Below, in pieces: positions 45,213 to 54,546 of a stretch of DNA of 64,000 bases (the first letter of the stretch is position 1; the number at the start of each line of letters is the position of its first letter). The notes beneath the pieces are model-generated. The model did no database searches. It was not told where the DNA came from and saw only the letters and a program-made list of their open reading frames with translations. Source of the DNA: CAVQHY01 sp963712465. Its GTDB lineage: Bacteria > Actinomycetota > Thermoleophilia > Gaiellales > Gaiellaceae. The translations under genes and the position numbers were made by a program. Location of the stretch: contig CAVQHY010000010.1 in NCBI GenBank assembly GCA_963712465.1, forward strand, positions 124,001-188,000, in the 5' to 3' direction.

Positions 45213-47814
45213 CTATGCGAGGGCGTCGAGAAGAGCTTGCTCGGCGGCAGCGAGCGCCTCGCCGAGCTTCTCGGGCTCGCGTCCGCCCGCGCGCGCCATG
45301 GTCGGTCGGCCTCCGCCGCCGCCCCCGACGAGCGCCGCCGCCGCCCTGACGACGTCGTTGGCGCTCACGCCACGGTCGGCAACGGACTGATCGAAGTTCG
45401 CGACGAGGTGGACGCGCCCGTCCTCGCGCGCTCCGAGCACCACGGCTGCCGGCGCCGCCTTCTGCTTCACGCGGTCGGAGAGATCGAGGAGCGCATCCGC
45501 GCCCATCTCCCCGACCTCGGCCGTGACGACCGACACCCCACCCGCCTGCTTCGCCGCCGCGACCAGCCCACCGAGAACGTCCTCCCCACCTCCGGCGGGC
45601 GGCGCCGTCTTCCTCGCCTCCCTGCGCACGCGCTCGAGCTCCGCGCGAAGCTCGCCGGCCTCGTGCGCCTGTCCCCGCAGGAGCGCGAACGCCTCACCGG
45701 ACGTGACCGCCTCGATCCGCCGCACCCCGGACCCGACCGACCCCTCGGACAGGATGGCGAAGGCCCCGATCTCGGCGGTCGTGCGCACGTGGGTCCCCCC
45801 GCAGAGCTCGCGGGAGAACGCCTCGTCTCCGGATCCGATCTCGACCACGCGGACGATGTCGCCGTACTTCTCCCCGAAGAGCATCATCGCGCCGAGGCGC
45901 CTCGCCTCGTCGATCGGAGTCTCAAAGGCGTGCACGGGCAGGTTGGCGAAGATCCGCTCGTTCACGATCTCCTCGACACGGGCTCGCTGGTCCGTGCTCA
46001 GGGCGTGGCCGTGCGTGAAGTCGAAGCGGAGCTTGTCCGGCCGGACGGCCGATCCGGCCTGGCGGACATGGTCGCCGAGAACCTCCTGCAGCGCCCTGTG
46101 CAGAAGGTGCGTCCCCGTGTGATTCGCCATCGTCGGGAAGCGCGCCCGCCAGGAGACGACGGCGTGAACGCGGTCGCCGGCAGCGAGCCCCTCCCCCTCG
46201 AGAAGAAGCGCTTGGTCGTCGCCGAAGCGATAGGCGGAGACGAGGCGCGCCCGCTTCCCGTCATCGGTCTCGACCCATCCCTGGTCGGTGACTTGACCGC
46301 CGCCTTCCGCGTAGAACGGGGACTCGCGGAGCTTCGCGAGGAGCATCCCTTCTCCGAGGTCGGCGAGCGCACCGACCTGGGTCAGCACCTCGGTTCGCTC
46401 GTGGCCGACGAAAGCCGTCGCGAACCCGGCCGCGCGCACGAAGTCGGCTGCCCGCTCGAGGTCGCCGCCCCCACCCGCACCGACGCGCGAGCGCGCGCGC
46501 TGCTCCGCCATCAGCCTGTTGAAGCCGTCGATGTCAATGGCCAAGCCGCGCTCCTCGGCCAACTCGCGCGTGAGCTCGACGGGAAAGCCGTACGTGTCGT
46601 GGAGGACGAAGACATCGGCGCCGGCGATGGCGGTGGCACCTGCTGCTGCCGGCACGTTGATGGTCTTGTCGACAACCTCTTCGAACAGACGCGTGCCCCG
46701 ATCGAGCGTCAGTGCGAACCGCTCCTCCTCCGCGGTGAGAACCTGGCGGATCTCGCCCTGGCTCTCGACCAGCTCCGGATACACGGCACCCATCCGCTCG
46801 ACGACCACGTCCGCGAGACCGGCGAGGAACGGCGCCTCGAGACCGATCCGGCTGCCGTGCTGGACCGCACGCCGCACGACGCGGCGGAGGATGTAGCCGC
46901 GCCCCTCGTTCGACGGGGTGACGCCGTCGGCGACGAGGAACGTCATCGCACGCCCGTGATCCGCGAGCACGCGGTGCGCCTTCGTCGCCAGCTCCGACTC
47001 GCCGTAGCGCGTGCCGGTCTGCGCGGCGACCCAGTCCATGAGCGGCCGGAACCCGTCCGTCTCGTACACCGAGTCGACCCCCTGCAGCAGAGCCGCACCC
47101 CGCTCGACGCCGAGGCCCGTGTCGATGTTTTGCGACGGCAGCGGCGTGAGCGTGCCGTCCTCGCGGAGATCGAGCTCCATGAAGACCAGATTCCAGAACT
47201 CGAGAAAGCGCTCGCAATCGCAGCCGGGCGCGCAGTCCCGCTCGTCCGCAGCCGTGCTCGGCACCTCGGTCGTAGTACAGCTCAGAGCAGGGCCCACAGG
47301 GACCGGTCGGACCGGCCTGCCAGAAGTTCTCGCTGCGCGGCAGATCGACGATCCGCTCGACGGGGATCCCGACCCGTTCCCAGCCGGCGACGGCGACCTC
47401 GTCGCGACCGAGCCCGAGCTCCGGGTCGCCCGCGAATACGGTCGCCCACACCCTCTCGACGGCAAAGCCGAGCCGCTCGGTGGTGAACTCCCACGCGAGG
47501 TCGATCGCGCCGTCCTTGAAGTAGTCGCCGATCGAGAAGTTCCCGAGCATCTCGAAGAACGTCAGGTGGCGCGTGGTCAGCCCGACCGAGTCGATATCCG
47601 TCGCGCGAAAACACTTCTGCGCGGATGTGAGCCGCCTCGCGGGCGGCTCCTCGAGCCCGAGGAAGTACGGCTTGAGCGGCTGCATTCCGGCGGTCGTCAG
47701 AAGGACCGACGGATCATGTGTCGGGGGAACGAGCGAGCCAGAGGGCCGCCGCAGGTGTCCCTTCGACTCGAAAAACGAGAGGTACCCCTCCCGCAGCTCG
47801 TCCGAGCTTCGCAC
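45213..47814 (-). CDS. alaS: Alanyl-tRNA synthetase, interrupted by an apparent +1 frameshift
   Basis: From GTG 47814 the frame reads the class II core (YLSFFESKGHLRRPSGSLVP, LTTRHLTFFEMLGNFSIGDY, ENFWQAGPTGPCGPCSELYY). It goes out of frame after YYDRGAEHGCGR; the next frame resumes DCAPGCDCERFLEFWNLVFM and runs to 45213 with the editing site (ANHTGTHLLHRALQE, CGGTHVRTT) and C-terminal DHHA1 domain. Length is 3 x 867 + 1 bases, so one surplus base at about 47237-47246 explains everything; for example GGG for GG restores GCGRADCAPGC. An essential gene, so probably a sequence error. TAGAAT lies 6 bases upstream. Confidence 0.92.
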
Positions 47815-47820
47815 GCCGTG

Positions 47821-47826
47821 ATTCTA
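47821..47826 (-). promoter_or_regulatory. -10 hexamer TAGAAT of alaS
   Basis: TAGAAT ends 6 bases before GTG 47814 in the 70-base gap after mnmA, implying a leaderless alaS transcript separate from mnmA. Confidence 0.45.
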
Positions 47827-47884
47827 CGTTCGGCTCGCGTGAGGCCCGGCCGGCCTCGGGCGACGGAGGACCCCGCTAGCCCAG

Positions 47885-49174
47885 CTAGCGGGACGACGAG
47901 ATCGTGCCCGCCCCGACGACTGCGTCGTCCTCGTACAGGACCGCGACCTGTCCCGTGGCAACGCCGTACGCCGGCTCATCGAGCGTCAGGCGAAAACCGC
48001 GGGCGGTCCGGTCGACGAGAGCCCGCGTTGCCGGCGCGCGGAAGCGCAGCTTCGCTTCGACGCGCTCCACCGGGACGAAGAGGCGTCCTGCCCGAGCGAT
48101 GACGCGCGTACGGGCGAGGTCCTCGCGCGGACCGACGATGACGGCGTTCCGGGCGGGTAGCGTCCGGGTCGCATAGAGGGGATGCGGGCCTGAGACGCCG
48201 AGGCCGCGCCGCTGCCCGGGGGTGTACCGCCAGAAGCCTGCGTGCCGCCCGAGCTCGCGACCGTCCGCGTCCAGGATCGGGCCGTCGGCGGCGCCGACGC
48301 CGTGGCGGGCGAGAAAGTCCCGGTAGTCGCCGCCCCCGAGAAAGCACGCCTCCTGGCTCTCGACTCGCTCCGCCGCGGCGAGTCCCGCGGCGCGGGCCTG
48401 GGCGCGAGTCTCACCCTTGGCTTGCCCGCCGAGAGGAAACCACAGCCGCGCCAGCACATGGGGATCGAGCGTCGCGAGCATGTACGACTGATCCTTGGCC
48501 GCGTCCGTTCCCCGCGCGAGGAGGAGACGGCCCCGGTGCTGCACGAGCCGGGCATAGTGGCCGGTCGCGAGCCGGGCTGCGCCGACGCGCCGGGCGAACG
48601 CGAGCAGCTCCCGAAAGCGGAAGCTCCCGTTGCAGCGGCTGCACGGATTCGGAGTCTCGCCGCGAGCGTACCCCGAGACGAACGGCGCGACCACGGCCGA
48701 GCGAAAGCCGGAGCGTAGATCGAGGGTCACGTGCGGCACGCCCAGCGAATGGCAGGTCTCGCGCGCCGCCACGACCGACGCCGGGGAGCAGCAGGCACGG
48801 TCCGAGTCTGCCCTGGTCGGATCGGTCCAGAGCCGAAGGGTCACTCCGACCGGGTCGTAGCCTTCCTCGCGCGCGCGTACGAGCGCGACCGCCGAGTCGA
48901 CCCCGCCGCTCATGGCCACCGCGACGCGCTTCGGGTCGTGCGGGGCGGACACGGCCGGCCCGAGCGCGTCGTGCAGCGCGTCGAGCGCGAGACCGTCACC
49001 CGTCACCGCGGCCGCGCCGAGCAGGTGCCGGCCGCGCACGCTCCGGCAGAGGTCGGCCACGCCGGGCCCCTCCCCGCGCGCGGAGACGATCCGCCGGTCG
49101 ACGACCTCGAGCGCGATCCAGGCGAGGTCCCCGTCGCGGGCGGCGTTGCCGACGAACTCGTTCACGGGGGTCAC
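47885..49174 (-). CDS. mnmA: tRNA 2-thiouridylase MnmA with an N-terminal NifU/IscU-like domain
   Basis: 429 residues. Residues 1-70 resemble an IscU/NifU scaffold (NEFVGNAARDGDLAWIALEV, then RRIVSARGEGPG) but the scaffold cysteines of GNPxCGD and GCG are absent. Residues 80-429 are MnmA: PP-loop VAMSGGVDSAVALVRA, catalytic Cys in ETPNPCSRCNGSFRF, ATGHYARL, KDQSYMLATL, and the second Cys in ESQEACFLGGGDYRDFL. It makes s2U34 in Lys, Glu and Gln tRNAs. GTG 49174 is chosen for a GAGG site 8 bases upstream; GTG 49165 is the alternative. A large structured region precedes it. Confidence 0.92.
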   Translation of the reverse strand: MTPVNEFVGNAARDGDLAWIALEVVDRRIVSARGEGPGVADLCRSVRGRHLLGAAAVTGDGLALDALHDALGPAVSAPHDPKRVAVAMSGGVDSAVALVRAREEGYDPVGVTLRLWTDPTRADSDRACCSPASVVAARETCHSLGVPHVTLDLRSGFRSAVVAPFVSGYARGETPNPCSRCNGSFRFRELLAFARRVGAARLATGHYARLVQHRGRLLLARGTDAAKDQSYMLATLDPHVLARLWFPLGGQAKGETRAQARAAGLAAAERVESQEACFLGGGDYRDFLARHGVGAADGPILDADGRELGRHAGFWRYTPGQRRGLGVSGPHPLYATRTLPARNAVIVGPREDLARTRVIARAGRLFVPVERVEAKLRFRAPATRALVDRTARGFRLTLDEPAYGVATGQVAVLYEDDAVVGAGTISSSR

Positions 49175-49194
49175 GGTAGCGCCTCGAGAAAGGT

Positions 49195-49325
49195 GACCCG
49201 GCCCCCCAGCGGGGAGCCGGGTCGTCTCCACCGCGCCGATTGGCTCCGCACGAGAGGAACCTGGCGTACCAGGTGGGTGCCCTGCCAGGCGACGCTTTCT
49301 GGGCGGCGCCCGGACCCGGGCTCCC
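49195..49325 (-). ncRNA. Candidate structured RNA or mnmA leader with competing stems
   Basis: On the minus strand a closing stem joins 49325-49313 with 49223-49212 (12 pairs, one bulge). Inside are GCGCCG/CGGCGC, TGGC/GCCA and GCAC/GTGC pairings and a terminal ACCTGG-TACG-CCAGGT hairpin (49274-49259) with a UACG tetraloop. The 3' arm of the closing stem (49223-49212) can instead pair with 49195-49206 to make a G/C-rich hairpin with loop 49207-49210, giving a terminator/antiterminator-like switch. It starts 21 bases before mnmA. The long irregular hairpin also recalls 6S RNA. The class is not recognised. Confidence 0.35.
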
Positions 49326-49442
49326 TTCATGTAGGCGTTGGTTCTACATTTGCGCGCGAAGCCCCGCACGCGGTCGAGCAACTCTCACTCTAGAGGGTCG
49401 ATCGCGGCTGGTGCGGCCGCGCCCTCGCCTGTCGAACGCGTC

Positions 49443-49841
49443 TCAGTCGTCCGAGTGCATCGCGGCCGGACGCTCCTGCGGGGCAGGCTGCGGCGGGAAC
49501 TCCGGCTGCGCGTCGTCCTGCTCGGGGCGAGGAGACCGACCGACATCCCGGTCGGCCGGGAGCATCGAATCGGCGGAGGCGGCCGAGCCCGCACCCGGGT
49601 AGGCTCCCGCGCCGGCCGCCCGCGTAGCGGACGCCGCATTCCACCGCGGCCGCCCGGGCGGCATCTGGCGTTGCTCCTCTCGCCAGGAGAACCACTCGAC
49701 GACCGCGGCCACACCCCAGGCCGCGAGCATCAGGAGGATCACGGCCACGGGGGTGACGTCCGCGAGCCAGAGCACGACTGCGACCAGGACGAGGAACGCG
49801 GCGAGCGCGATGAGCCGGAACATCCGACGGCGATCGGGCAC
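49443..49841 (-). CDS. Small two-helix membrane protein of unknown function
   Basis: 132 residues. Two adjacent hydrophobic segments (LIALAAFLVLVAVVLWLADV and VAVILLMLAAWGVAAVVEWF) followed by a disordered Pro/Ala/Gln-rich cytoplasmic tail with acidic end. No family recognised. It is downstream of the DivIVA-like gene on the same strand with about 40 bases between, so a cell-envelope or division role is possible by context only. Confidence 0.65.
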   Translation of the reverse strand: MPDRRRMFRLIALAAFLVLVAVVLWLADVTPVAVILLMLAAWGVAAVVEWFSWREEQRQMPPGRPRWNAASATRAAGAGAYPGAGSAASADSMLPADRDVGRSPRPEQDDAQPEFPPQPAPQERPAAMHSDD

Positions 49842-49881
49842 GTCGAGAGACTACGCGCTCGCGCCCTCCCGCTGCCCGAAG

Positions 49882-50715
49882 CTAGCTCTCGGTCGGATCG
49901 ACCTCGGGCTCGGCCTCAGCGTCGGCTTCGGCCTCACCGTCGCCCTCACCGGCTGCACCTGCGGCCTGCACATGCGGGGCCGGGCCTCGGGCGTTGCGGA
50001 CGCTCTCCTCGGCGGCCTTGACGATGGCGGCGACGGCCTCGTGGATCGCCGCGTCGCCGTGGCCGGCCGCGCTCAGGAGCTGCTCGGCGCCGAGCCGCGC
50101 ACGCTGCGTGATCGTCTCGGCCTGGGCGCGGGCCCACTCGAGCGTCTTCTCGACCTCGGCGCGGGCCGCATTCGTGAGCTCGGTCGCCTGGTGGCGAGAC
50201 TGCTCGAGCAGCCGGCTTCCGGCCGCCTCCGCCTCGCGCAGCTCGGTCGCCGCGTCGCTGCTCGCCTTGGCGAGAATCTCCTTCGATTCGTTCCGCGCCG
50301 CGTTCAGCACCTCGACGCGCTGGCGCTCGGTCTCCTGCCGGATACGTGAGATCTCCGCCTCGCGCTGCTGCAGCTCGATCTGGTGCTCGCGAATCTCCTG
50401 CTCCGCGCGACCGATCTGACGCGCGGCGGCCTCCTGCGCGTCCTGCTCGATCGTGTCGGCGAACTCGGCGGCAGCGCGAACGAGGTGCAGCGAGTCCATA
50501 CGCACGGCATGGCCGGACGGCTCCGCGCCCCGCGGGGCGGCCTGGAGCACGCGCAGGTTGGCCTGGAGCGCCGTGACGTGACGGCGGTAGGCGTCGAACG
50601 CCTCTTCGACCTGGTCCCGATCGTAGCCCTGCTCGGCGATCGGGAGGTCCTCGATCCGGGGCAGCGGCGTCAGCGTAGGCCCGGGCTGGGCGCGTTCCGG
50701 TTCCGGCTTCGACAT
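49882..50715 (-). CDS. DivIVA-like coiled-coil protein
   Basis: 277 residues. A short N-terminal motif (LPIAEQGYDRDQVEEAFDAY) resembles the DivIVA/Wag31 membrane-binding domain, followed by a long continuous coiled coil (residues 75-230) rich in Glu, Ala and Arg, and an acidic Ala/Glu tail. Such proteins mark curved membrane at poles or septa and organise growth. The central coil also recalls ATP-synthase b-type helices, but no membrane anchor exists. It is downstream of aspS with a 73-base gap. Confidence 0.75.
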   Translation of the reverse strand: MSKPEPERAQPGPTLTPLPRIEDLPIAEQGYDRDQVEEAFDAYRRHVTALQANLRVLQAAPRGAEPSGHAVRMDSLHLVRAAAEFADTIEQDAQEAAARQIGRAEQEIREHQIELQQREAEISRIRQETERQRVEVLNAARNESKEILAKASSDAATELREAEAAGSRLLEQSRHQATELTNAARAEVEKTLEWARAQAETITQRARLGAEQLLSAAGHGDAAIHEAVAAIVKAAEESVRNARGPAPHVQAAGAAGEGDGEAEADAEAEPEVDPTES

Positions 50716-50788
50716 CTGCGGCTCCTCGGTCTGTGGGCGGCTCCACGGCCAGTGTCGGAGCCAAGTATGAGAACCGGATCGGCCGGAG

Positions 50789-52546
50789 CTACGTGCTGCT
50801 TGAGCCCTCCGGGCCTCGCAGACGAATACCGAGCTCGCGCAACTGTTCCTCCTCGACCGGCGAGGGAGCGCCGCTCATCGGGTCGAGGCCGGCCTGGTTC
50901 TTGGGGAACGCGATCACGTCCCGGAGGTTCTGCTCGCCCGAGAGGAGCATCGTCATGCGATCGATCCCGAAGGCGATCCCTCCGTGCGGTGGCGCCCCCA
51001 TCGCGAGCGCGTCGAGCAGGAAGCCGAACTTTGCCCGCTGCTCCTCGGGACTCAACCGCATCACCGAGAAGACCGCTTCCTGAAGCTCGGGCTCGTGGAT
51101 CCTGAACGAGCCGCCGCCGAGCTCGACGCCGTTGGCGACGAGGTCATAGGCGAGCGCGACCGCAGCTCCGGGATCCGTCTCGAGAAGCGCAACCGACTCG
51201 GGAATGGGCCGCGTGAACGGATGATGGTTCGCGGTCCACCGCTGCTGCTCTTCGTCCCAGTCGAGCAGCGGGAAGTCCGTGATCCAGACGAATCGCCAGG
51301 CGCTCTCGTCGACGAGCTCGAGGTCGCGGCCGAGCTGCGTCCTCAGCGCTCCGAGGACGCGCGACACCATCCTCGGCTCGTCGGCGCCGAACAGCACGGT
51401 CGAGCCCGGGGGCGACCGGAACGCCTCGAGCTCGGCCTCGGACAGGAACTTCGCGATCGGCGACCGCACGGCGCCCTGCTCGTCGACGACGAGATAGGCG
51501 AGCCCCTTCGCGCCCCAGTCCTTGGCCGTCTCCTCGAGCTTCGCAAGCTCGCCGCGGGAGAACGCCTGCGGCACCGTCAGGTACCGGACACAGGCCGCGT
51601 TGGCGAACACGCCGAACTCGGAGTCGCGGGTCAGCTCGGTCGCGTCCTCGATCTCGAGGCCGAAGCGCAGGTCGGGCTTGTCCGAGCCGTAGCGCCGGTC
51701 GGCTTCGGCCCACGTCATCCGCGGAAACGGGGTCTGGAGCTCGACGCCGATGCCGTCCCGCCAGACCGTCCCGATCATTCGCTCCATCAGACCGAACAGG
51801 AACTCCCGATCCGGGAACGCCATCTCGACGTCGAGCTGGGTGATCTCCTGGACGCGGTCGGCGCGGAGATCCTCGTCCCGGAAGCAGATCGCGATCTGGT
51901 AGTAGCGATCGAAGCCCGCGATCACGAGCAGCTGCTTCAGGATCTGCGGCGATTGCGGCAGCGCGAAGAAGCGTCCCGGCTGCAGACGGCTTGGAACCAC
52001 GAAATCGCGCGCGCCCTCGGGCGTCGGCTTGAAGAGGATCGGCGTCTGGATATCCAGGAAGCCCGCCTCCTCCATCACACGACGGATCGCGCCGACGAGC
52101 TTCGCGCGCAGCGCGATGTTGCGCTGCAGCCGCGGCCGGCGCAGATCGAGCCATCGATAGCGCAGCCGAAGCGTCTCGTCGACTCCCTCCTCGTCGAGCT
52201 GGAACGGGAGCGGCGGGCAGCGCGACACGATCTCGAACGCGTCGACCTGGAGCTCGACCTCGCCGGTCGCGAGCTCCGCGTTGACGTTCTCCGGCGCGCG
52301 CCGGACGACCTCGCCCTCGACGCGCAGCACGAACTCGTTCCTGACGGCGTGCGCTTCCGCGTGCGCCTCCGGGGTGCGCTCCGGGTTGACGACGAGCTGA
52401 CAGACCCCGCTGCGATCGCGCAGGTCGATGAAGACGAGGCCGCCGTGGTCGCGTCGCGTGTCGACCCAGCCGGACAGGGTCAGCCGGCGCCCCACGTGGT
52501 CGGGCCGGACGTCGCCGCACATCAGGTCCCGCCAGGTCACCGCCAT
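50789..52546 (-). CDS. aspS: Aspartyl-tRNA synthetase
   Basis: 585 residues. N-terminal anticodon-binding OB fold (LTLSGWVDTRRDHGGLVFID), class II catalytic core with motif 2 (YQIAICFRDEDLRADRVQEI) and motif 3 (GIAFGIDRMTML), and the bacterial GAD insertion in the middle. Whether it is discriminating (Asp only) or also charges tRNA-Asn cannot be decided here. It is 37 bases downstream of hisS, the usual Gram-positive pair. Confidence 0.97.
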   Translation of the reverse strand: MAVTWRDLMCGDVRPDHVGRRLTLSGWVDTRRDHGGLVFIDLRDRSGVCQLVVNPERTPEAHAEAHAVRNEFVLRVEGEVVRRAPENVNAELATGEVELQVDAFEIVSRCPPLPFQLDEEGVDETLRLRYRWLDLRRPRLQRNIALRAKLVGAIRRVMEEAGFLDIQTPILFKPTPEGARDFVVPSRLQPGRFFALPQSPQILKQLLVIAGFDRYYQIAICFRDEDLRADRVQEITQLDVEMAFPDREFLFGLMERMIGTVWRDGIGVELQTPFPRMTWAEADRRYGSDKPDLRFGLEIEDATELTRDSEFGVFANAACVRYLTVPQAFSRGELAKLEETAKDWGAKGLAYLVVDEQGAVRSPIAKFLSEAELEAFRSPPGSTVLFGADEPRMVSRVLGALRTQLGRDLELVDESAWRFVWITDFPLLDWDEEQQRWTANHHPFTRPIPESVALLETDPGAAVALAYDLVANGVELGGGSFRIHEPELQEAVFSVMRLSPEEQRAKFGFLLDALAMGAPPHGGIAFGIDRMTMLLSGEQNLRDVIAFPKNQAGLDPMSGAPSPVEEEQLRELGIRLRGPEGSSST

Positions 52547-52583
52547 CCCACCACCCCGCCCCCGCCCGCCCCTACGCGACCTC

Positions 52584-53810
52584 TCACAGGAGCGCCGTCG
52601 CCTCCTCGAAGGAGCCAGCCTCCACGTCGTCGCTGCCGCGGCGGCGGACGGTAATCGACTCGGGGCCGACGATCAGGACTGTGCGGGCGCCGAGGCGCTG
52701 CGCCTGGGTCAGCTGGCCCTTGAGCGAGCGACCCGCGTAGTCCGTGTCGCAGCTCAGGCCCTTCGCCCGGAGCCGGGCGAGCGCGGCCAGCGCGGGCGTC
52801 CGGTCGTGGACTCCGTCGAACGCGACGTACACGTCCGCAGTCGGGCTCTCCCGCTCGAGCGGAGTCGACATGCGCAGCCGCTCCACGCCCGCAGCCCAAC
52901 CGACGCCGGGTGTCGGCCGGCCGCCGATCTCCTCGATCAGATGGTCGTAGCGACCGCCCGCACAGATCGTCGACTGCGCAGCGTCGAGCGCGTCGTTGAC
53001 GAACTCCCAGACCGTCCGGGTGTAGTAGTCCAGCCCCCTGACGAGCGTCGGCACGAGCTCGTGCGCCACGCCATAGGCGTCGAGAAACGCGCGGACCGAG
53101 GTGAAGTGCTCGAGGCACGCCTTGCAGAGCGAGTCGCCGATCTTCGGCGCCGACGCGAGCATCGTCCGCAGCTTCGGGTTCTTGGTGTCGAAGACCCGGA
53201 GCGGGCTCGTGTCCGCCTTCCGGCGGGCGTCGTCGTCGAGCTCGTCGCGGTGCTCGGCGAGAAACGCGCGCAGGCGCTCGACGTAGGCGGGCCGACATTC
53301 GCGGCAGCCGATCGAGTTGAGCTCGAGCCGGACGCCCTCGACCCGGAGCTGTTCGAGGATGTCGGCGAAGAGAGCGATCAGCTCGGCGTCGACCGCGGGA
53401 TCGGCCGAGCCGAGCGCCTCGAAGTCGAGCTGCCAGAACTCGCGGTAACGCCCCTTCTGCGGCGCGGCGTAGCGGAACATCGGGCCGACCGTGAACACCT
53501 TGACCGGCTGCGGCTCGCGGCGGAAGCCGTGCTCGACGTACGCTCGGCAGATTCCCGCCGTCGCCTCCGGGCGCAGCGTGAGCAGCCGCCCGCCGCGATC
53601 CTCGAACGTGTACATCTCCTTCGTGACGACGTCGGACCCCTGGCCGGACGTGCGCGCGAACAGCTCCGTGTCCTCGAACGTCGGCGTGATCAACCGGCCG
53701 TACCCGAAGCGTGAGGCGGCCGACTCGGCAGCAGCCACGATCGCATCGCGGATCGGCTGCTCGGCGGGGAGGACGTCGAGCGTGCCCCGCGGTGCCTTGA
53801 TCGCCGCCAC
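52584..53810 (-). CDS. hisS: Histidyl-tRNA synthetase
   Basis: 408 residues. Class II enzyme. Opening IKAPRGTLDVLPAEQ, motif 2 FTVGPMFRYAAPQKGRYREF, histidine-site loops LVRGLDYYTRTVWEF and CAGGRYDHLIEEIGG, and a C-terminal anticodon-binding domain. GTG 53810 is 47 bases after the MBL hydrolase stop. It occurs as MBL-hisS-aspS, a common actinobacterial arrangement. Confidence 0.97.
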   Translation of the reverse strand: MAAIKAPRGTLDVLPAEQPIRDAIVAAAESAASRFGYGRLITPTFEDTELFARTSGQGSDVVTKEMYTFEDRGGRLLTLRPEATAGICRAYVEHGFRREPQPVKVFTVGPMFRYAAPQKGRYREFWQLDFEALGSADPAVDAELIALFADILEQLRVEGVRLELNSIGCRECRPAYVERLRAFLAEHRDELDDDARRKADTSPLRVFDTKNPKLRTMLASAPKIGDSLCKACLEHFTSVRAFLDAYGVAHELVPTLVRGLDYYTRTVWEFVNDALDAAQSTICAGGRYDHLIEEIGGRPTPGVGWAAGVERLRMSTPLERESPTADVYVAFDGVHDRTPALAALARLRAKGLSCDTDYAGRSLKGQLTQAQRLGARTVLIVGPESITVRRRGSDDVEAGSFEEATALL

Positions 53811-53857
53811 CCCCTACCCCCGCGGGCGCACGATCGTTGCCGAGAGGCGACCCCGCC

Positions 53858-54499
53858 TCACTGCGCCGCCGGTCGCAGCTCGGCGAGAAACGGGTTCTCC
53901 GAGAGCTCGTTCGCGAGAGTCGTCGCCGGGCCGTGGCCCGGGTACACGACGGTTTCGGGTGGATACCGCTCGACAAGGTGGGCTATGGATTCGAGCAGAG
54001 TCGGCCAGTCCGAGCCGGGGAAGTCGGTGCGGCCCACGGACCCTGCGAAGAGAACGTCTCCCGAGAACAGACAGCCGTCGGCGTAGTAGGCGAGATGGGC
54101 CGGCGAGTGGCCGGGGACCGAGCTCACCTCGAAGGAGATGCCGGCGAGCTCCAGCGTCTCGTCGCCCTGGAGCAGAACGTCGGGTACGTACGGTCGCAGA
54201 ACGACCTCGGCCGGCGCGTAGTCGTTCACCCGCTCGAGCAGGAAGCGCTCTCCTTCGGCGATGTGCACGGGCGCGCGGATCCCCTCGGCGAGGTCGGCCA
54301 CGCCCGCAAGGTGATCCCAGTGCCCGTGGGTGATCAGGATCGCCGTGCACGACGCACCCATGCCGGCGAGCTCCAGCCGGATCGTCGCAGCGTCGCCGCT
54401 CGGGTCGACGACGACTGCCTCCGGCGCCCCCGGATTGCGCACGAGGTGGCAGTTCGTCCCGATCGAACCGAGAGACAGCGTGCGAACGTCGAGGCTCAC
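53858..54499 (-). CDS. Metallo-beta-lactamase-fold hydrolase, glyoxalase II type
   Basis: 213 residues. Metal-binding ILITHGHWDHLAGVADL, later VPGHSPAHLAYY, LFSGDVLF and VYPGHGPATTL give the full binuclear site. The length matches the short glyoxalase II-like group that hydrolyses thioesters, and the C-terminal NELSENPFL segment is usual there. GTG 54499 has TAGACT 9 bases upstream and is divergent from the cupin gene. Confidence 0.88.
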   Translation of the reverse strand: MSLDVRTLSLGSIGTNCHLVRNPGAPEAVVVDPSGDAATIRLELAGMGASCTAILITHGHWDHLAGVADLAEGIRAPVHIAEGERFLLERVNDYAPAEVVLRPYVPDVLLQGDETLELAGISFEVSSVPGHSPAHLAYYADGCLFSGDVLFAGSVGRTDFPGSDWPTLLESIAHLVERYPPETVVYPGHGPATTLANELSENPFLAELRPAAQ

Positions 54500-54508
54500 G
54501 GAGGCTTG

Positions 54509-54514
54509 AGTCTA
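54509..54514 (-). promoter_or_regulatory. -10 hexamer TAGACT of the MBL-hisS-aspS unit
   Basis: TAGACT on the minus strand ends 9 bases before GTG 54499. An identical hexamer faces the other way 13 bases further along (54528-54533). Confidence 0.45.
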
Positions 54515-54527
54515 ACGACGGCCGGAG

Positions 54528-54533
54528 TAGACT
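54528..54533 (+). promoter_or_regulatory. -10 hexamer TAGACT of the cupin gene
   Basis: TAGACT ends 13 bases before ATG 54547, so the leader would be very short. It forms a back-to-back promoter pair with the MBL gene. Confidence 0.4.
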
Positions 54534-54546
54534 CCCGACCGGGCCG

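Noticed and set aside
49195..49325. Calling the mnmA leader a T-box riboswitch
   Set aside because: The conserved 14-base T-box sequence is not present; only a loose GGTGGA resemblance was found. Kept as an unclassified structured RNA.
49321..49400. Possible tRNA gene in the mnmA upstream gap
   Set aside because: No acceptor-stem pairing or TTCGANNC-type T-loop; the short TGTAG/CTACA hairpin alone does not make a tRNA.
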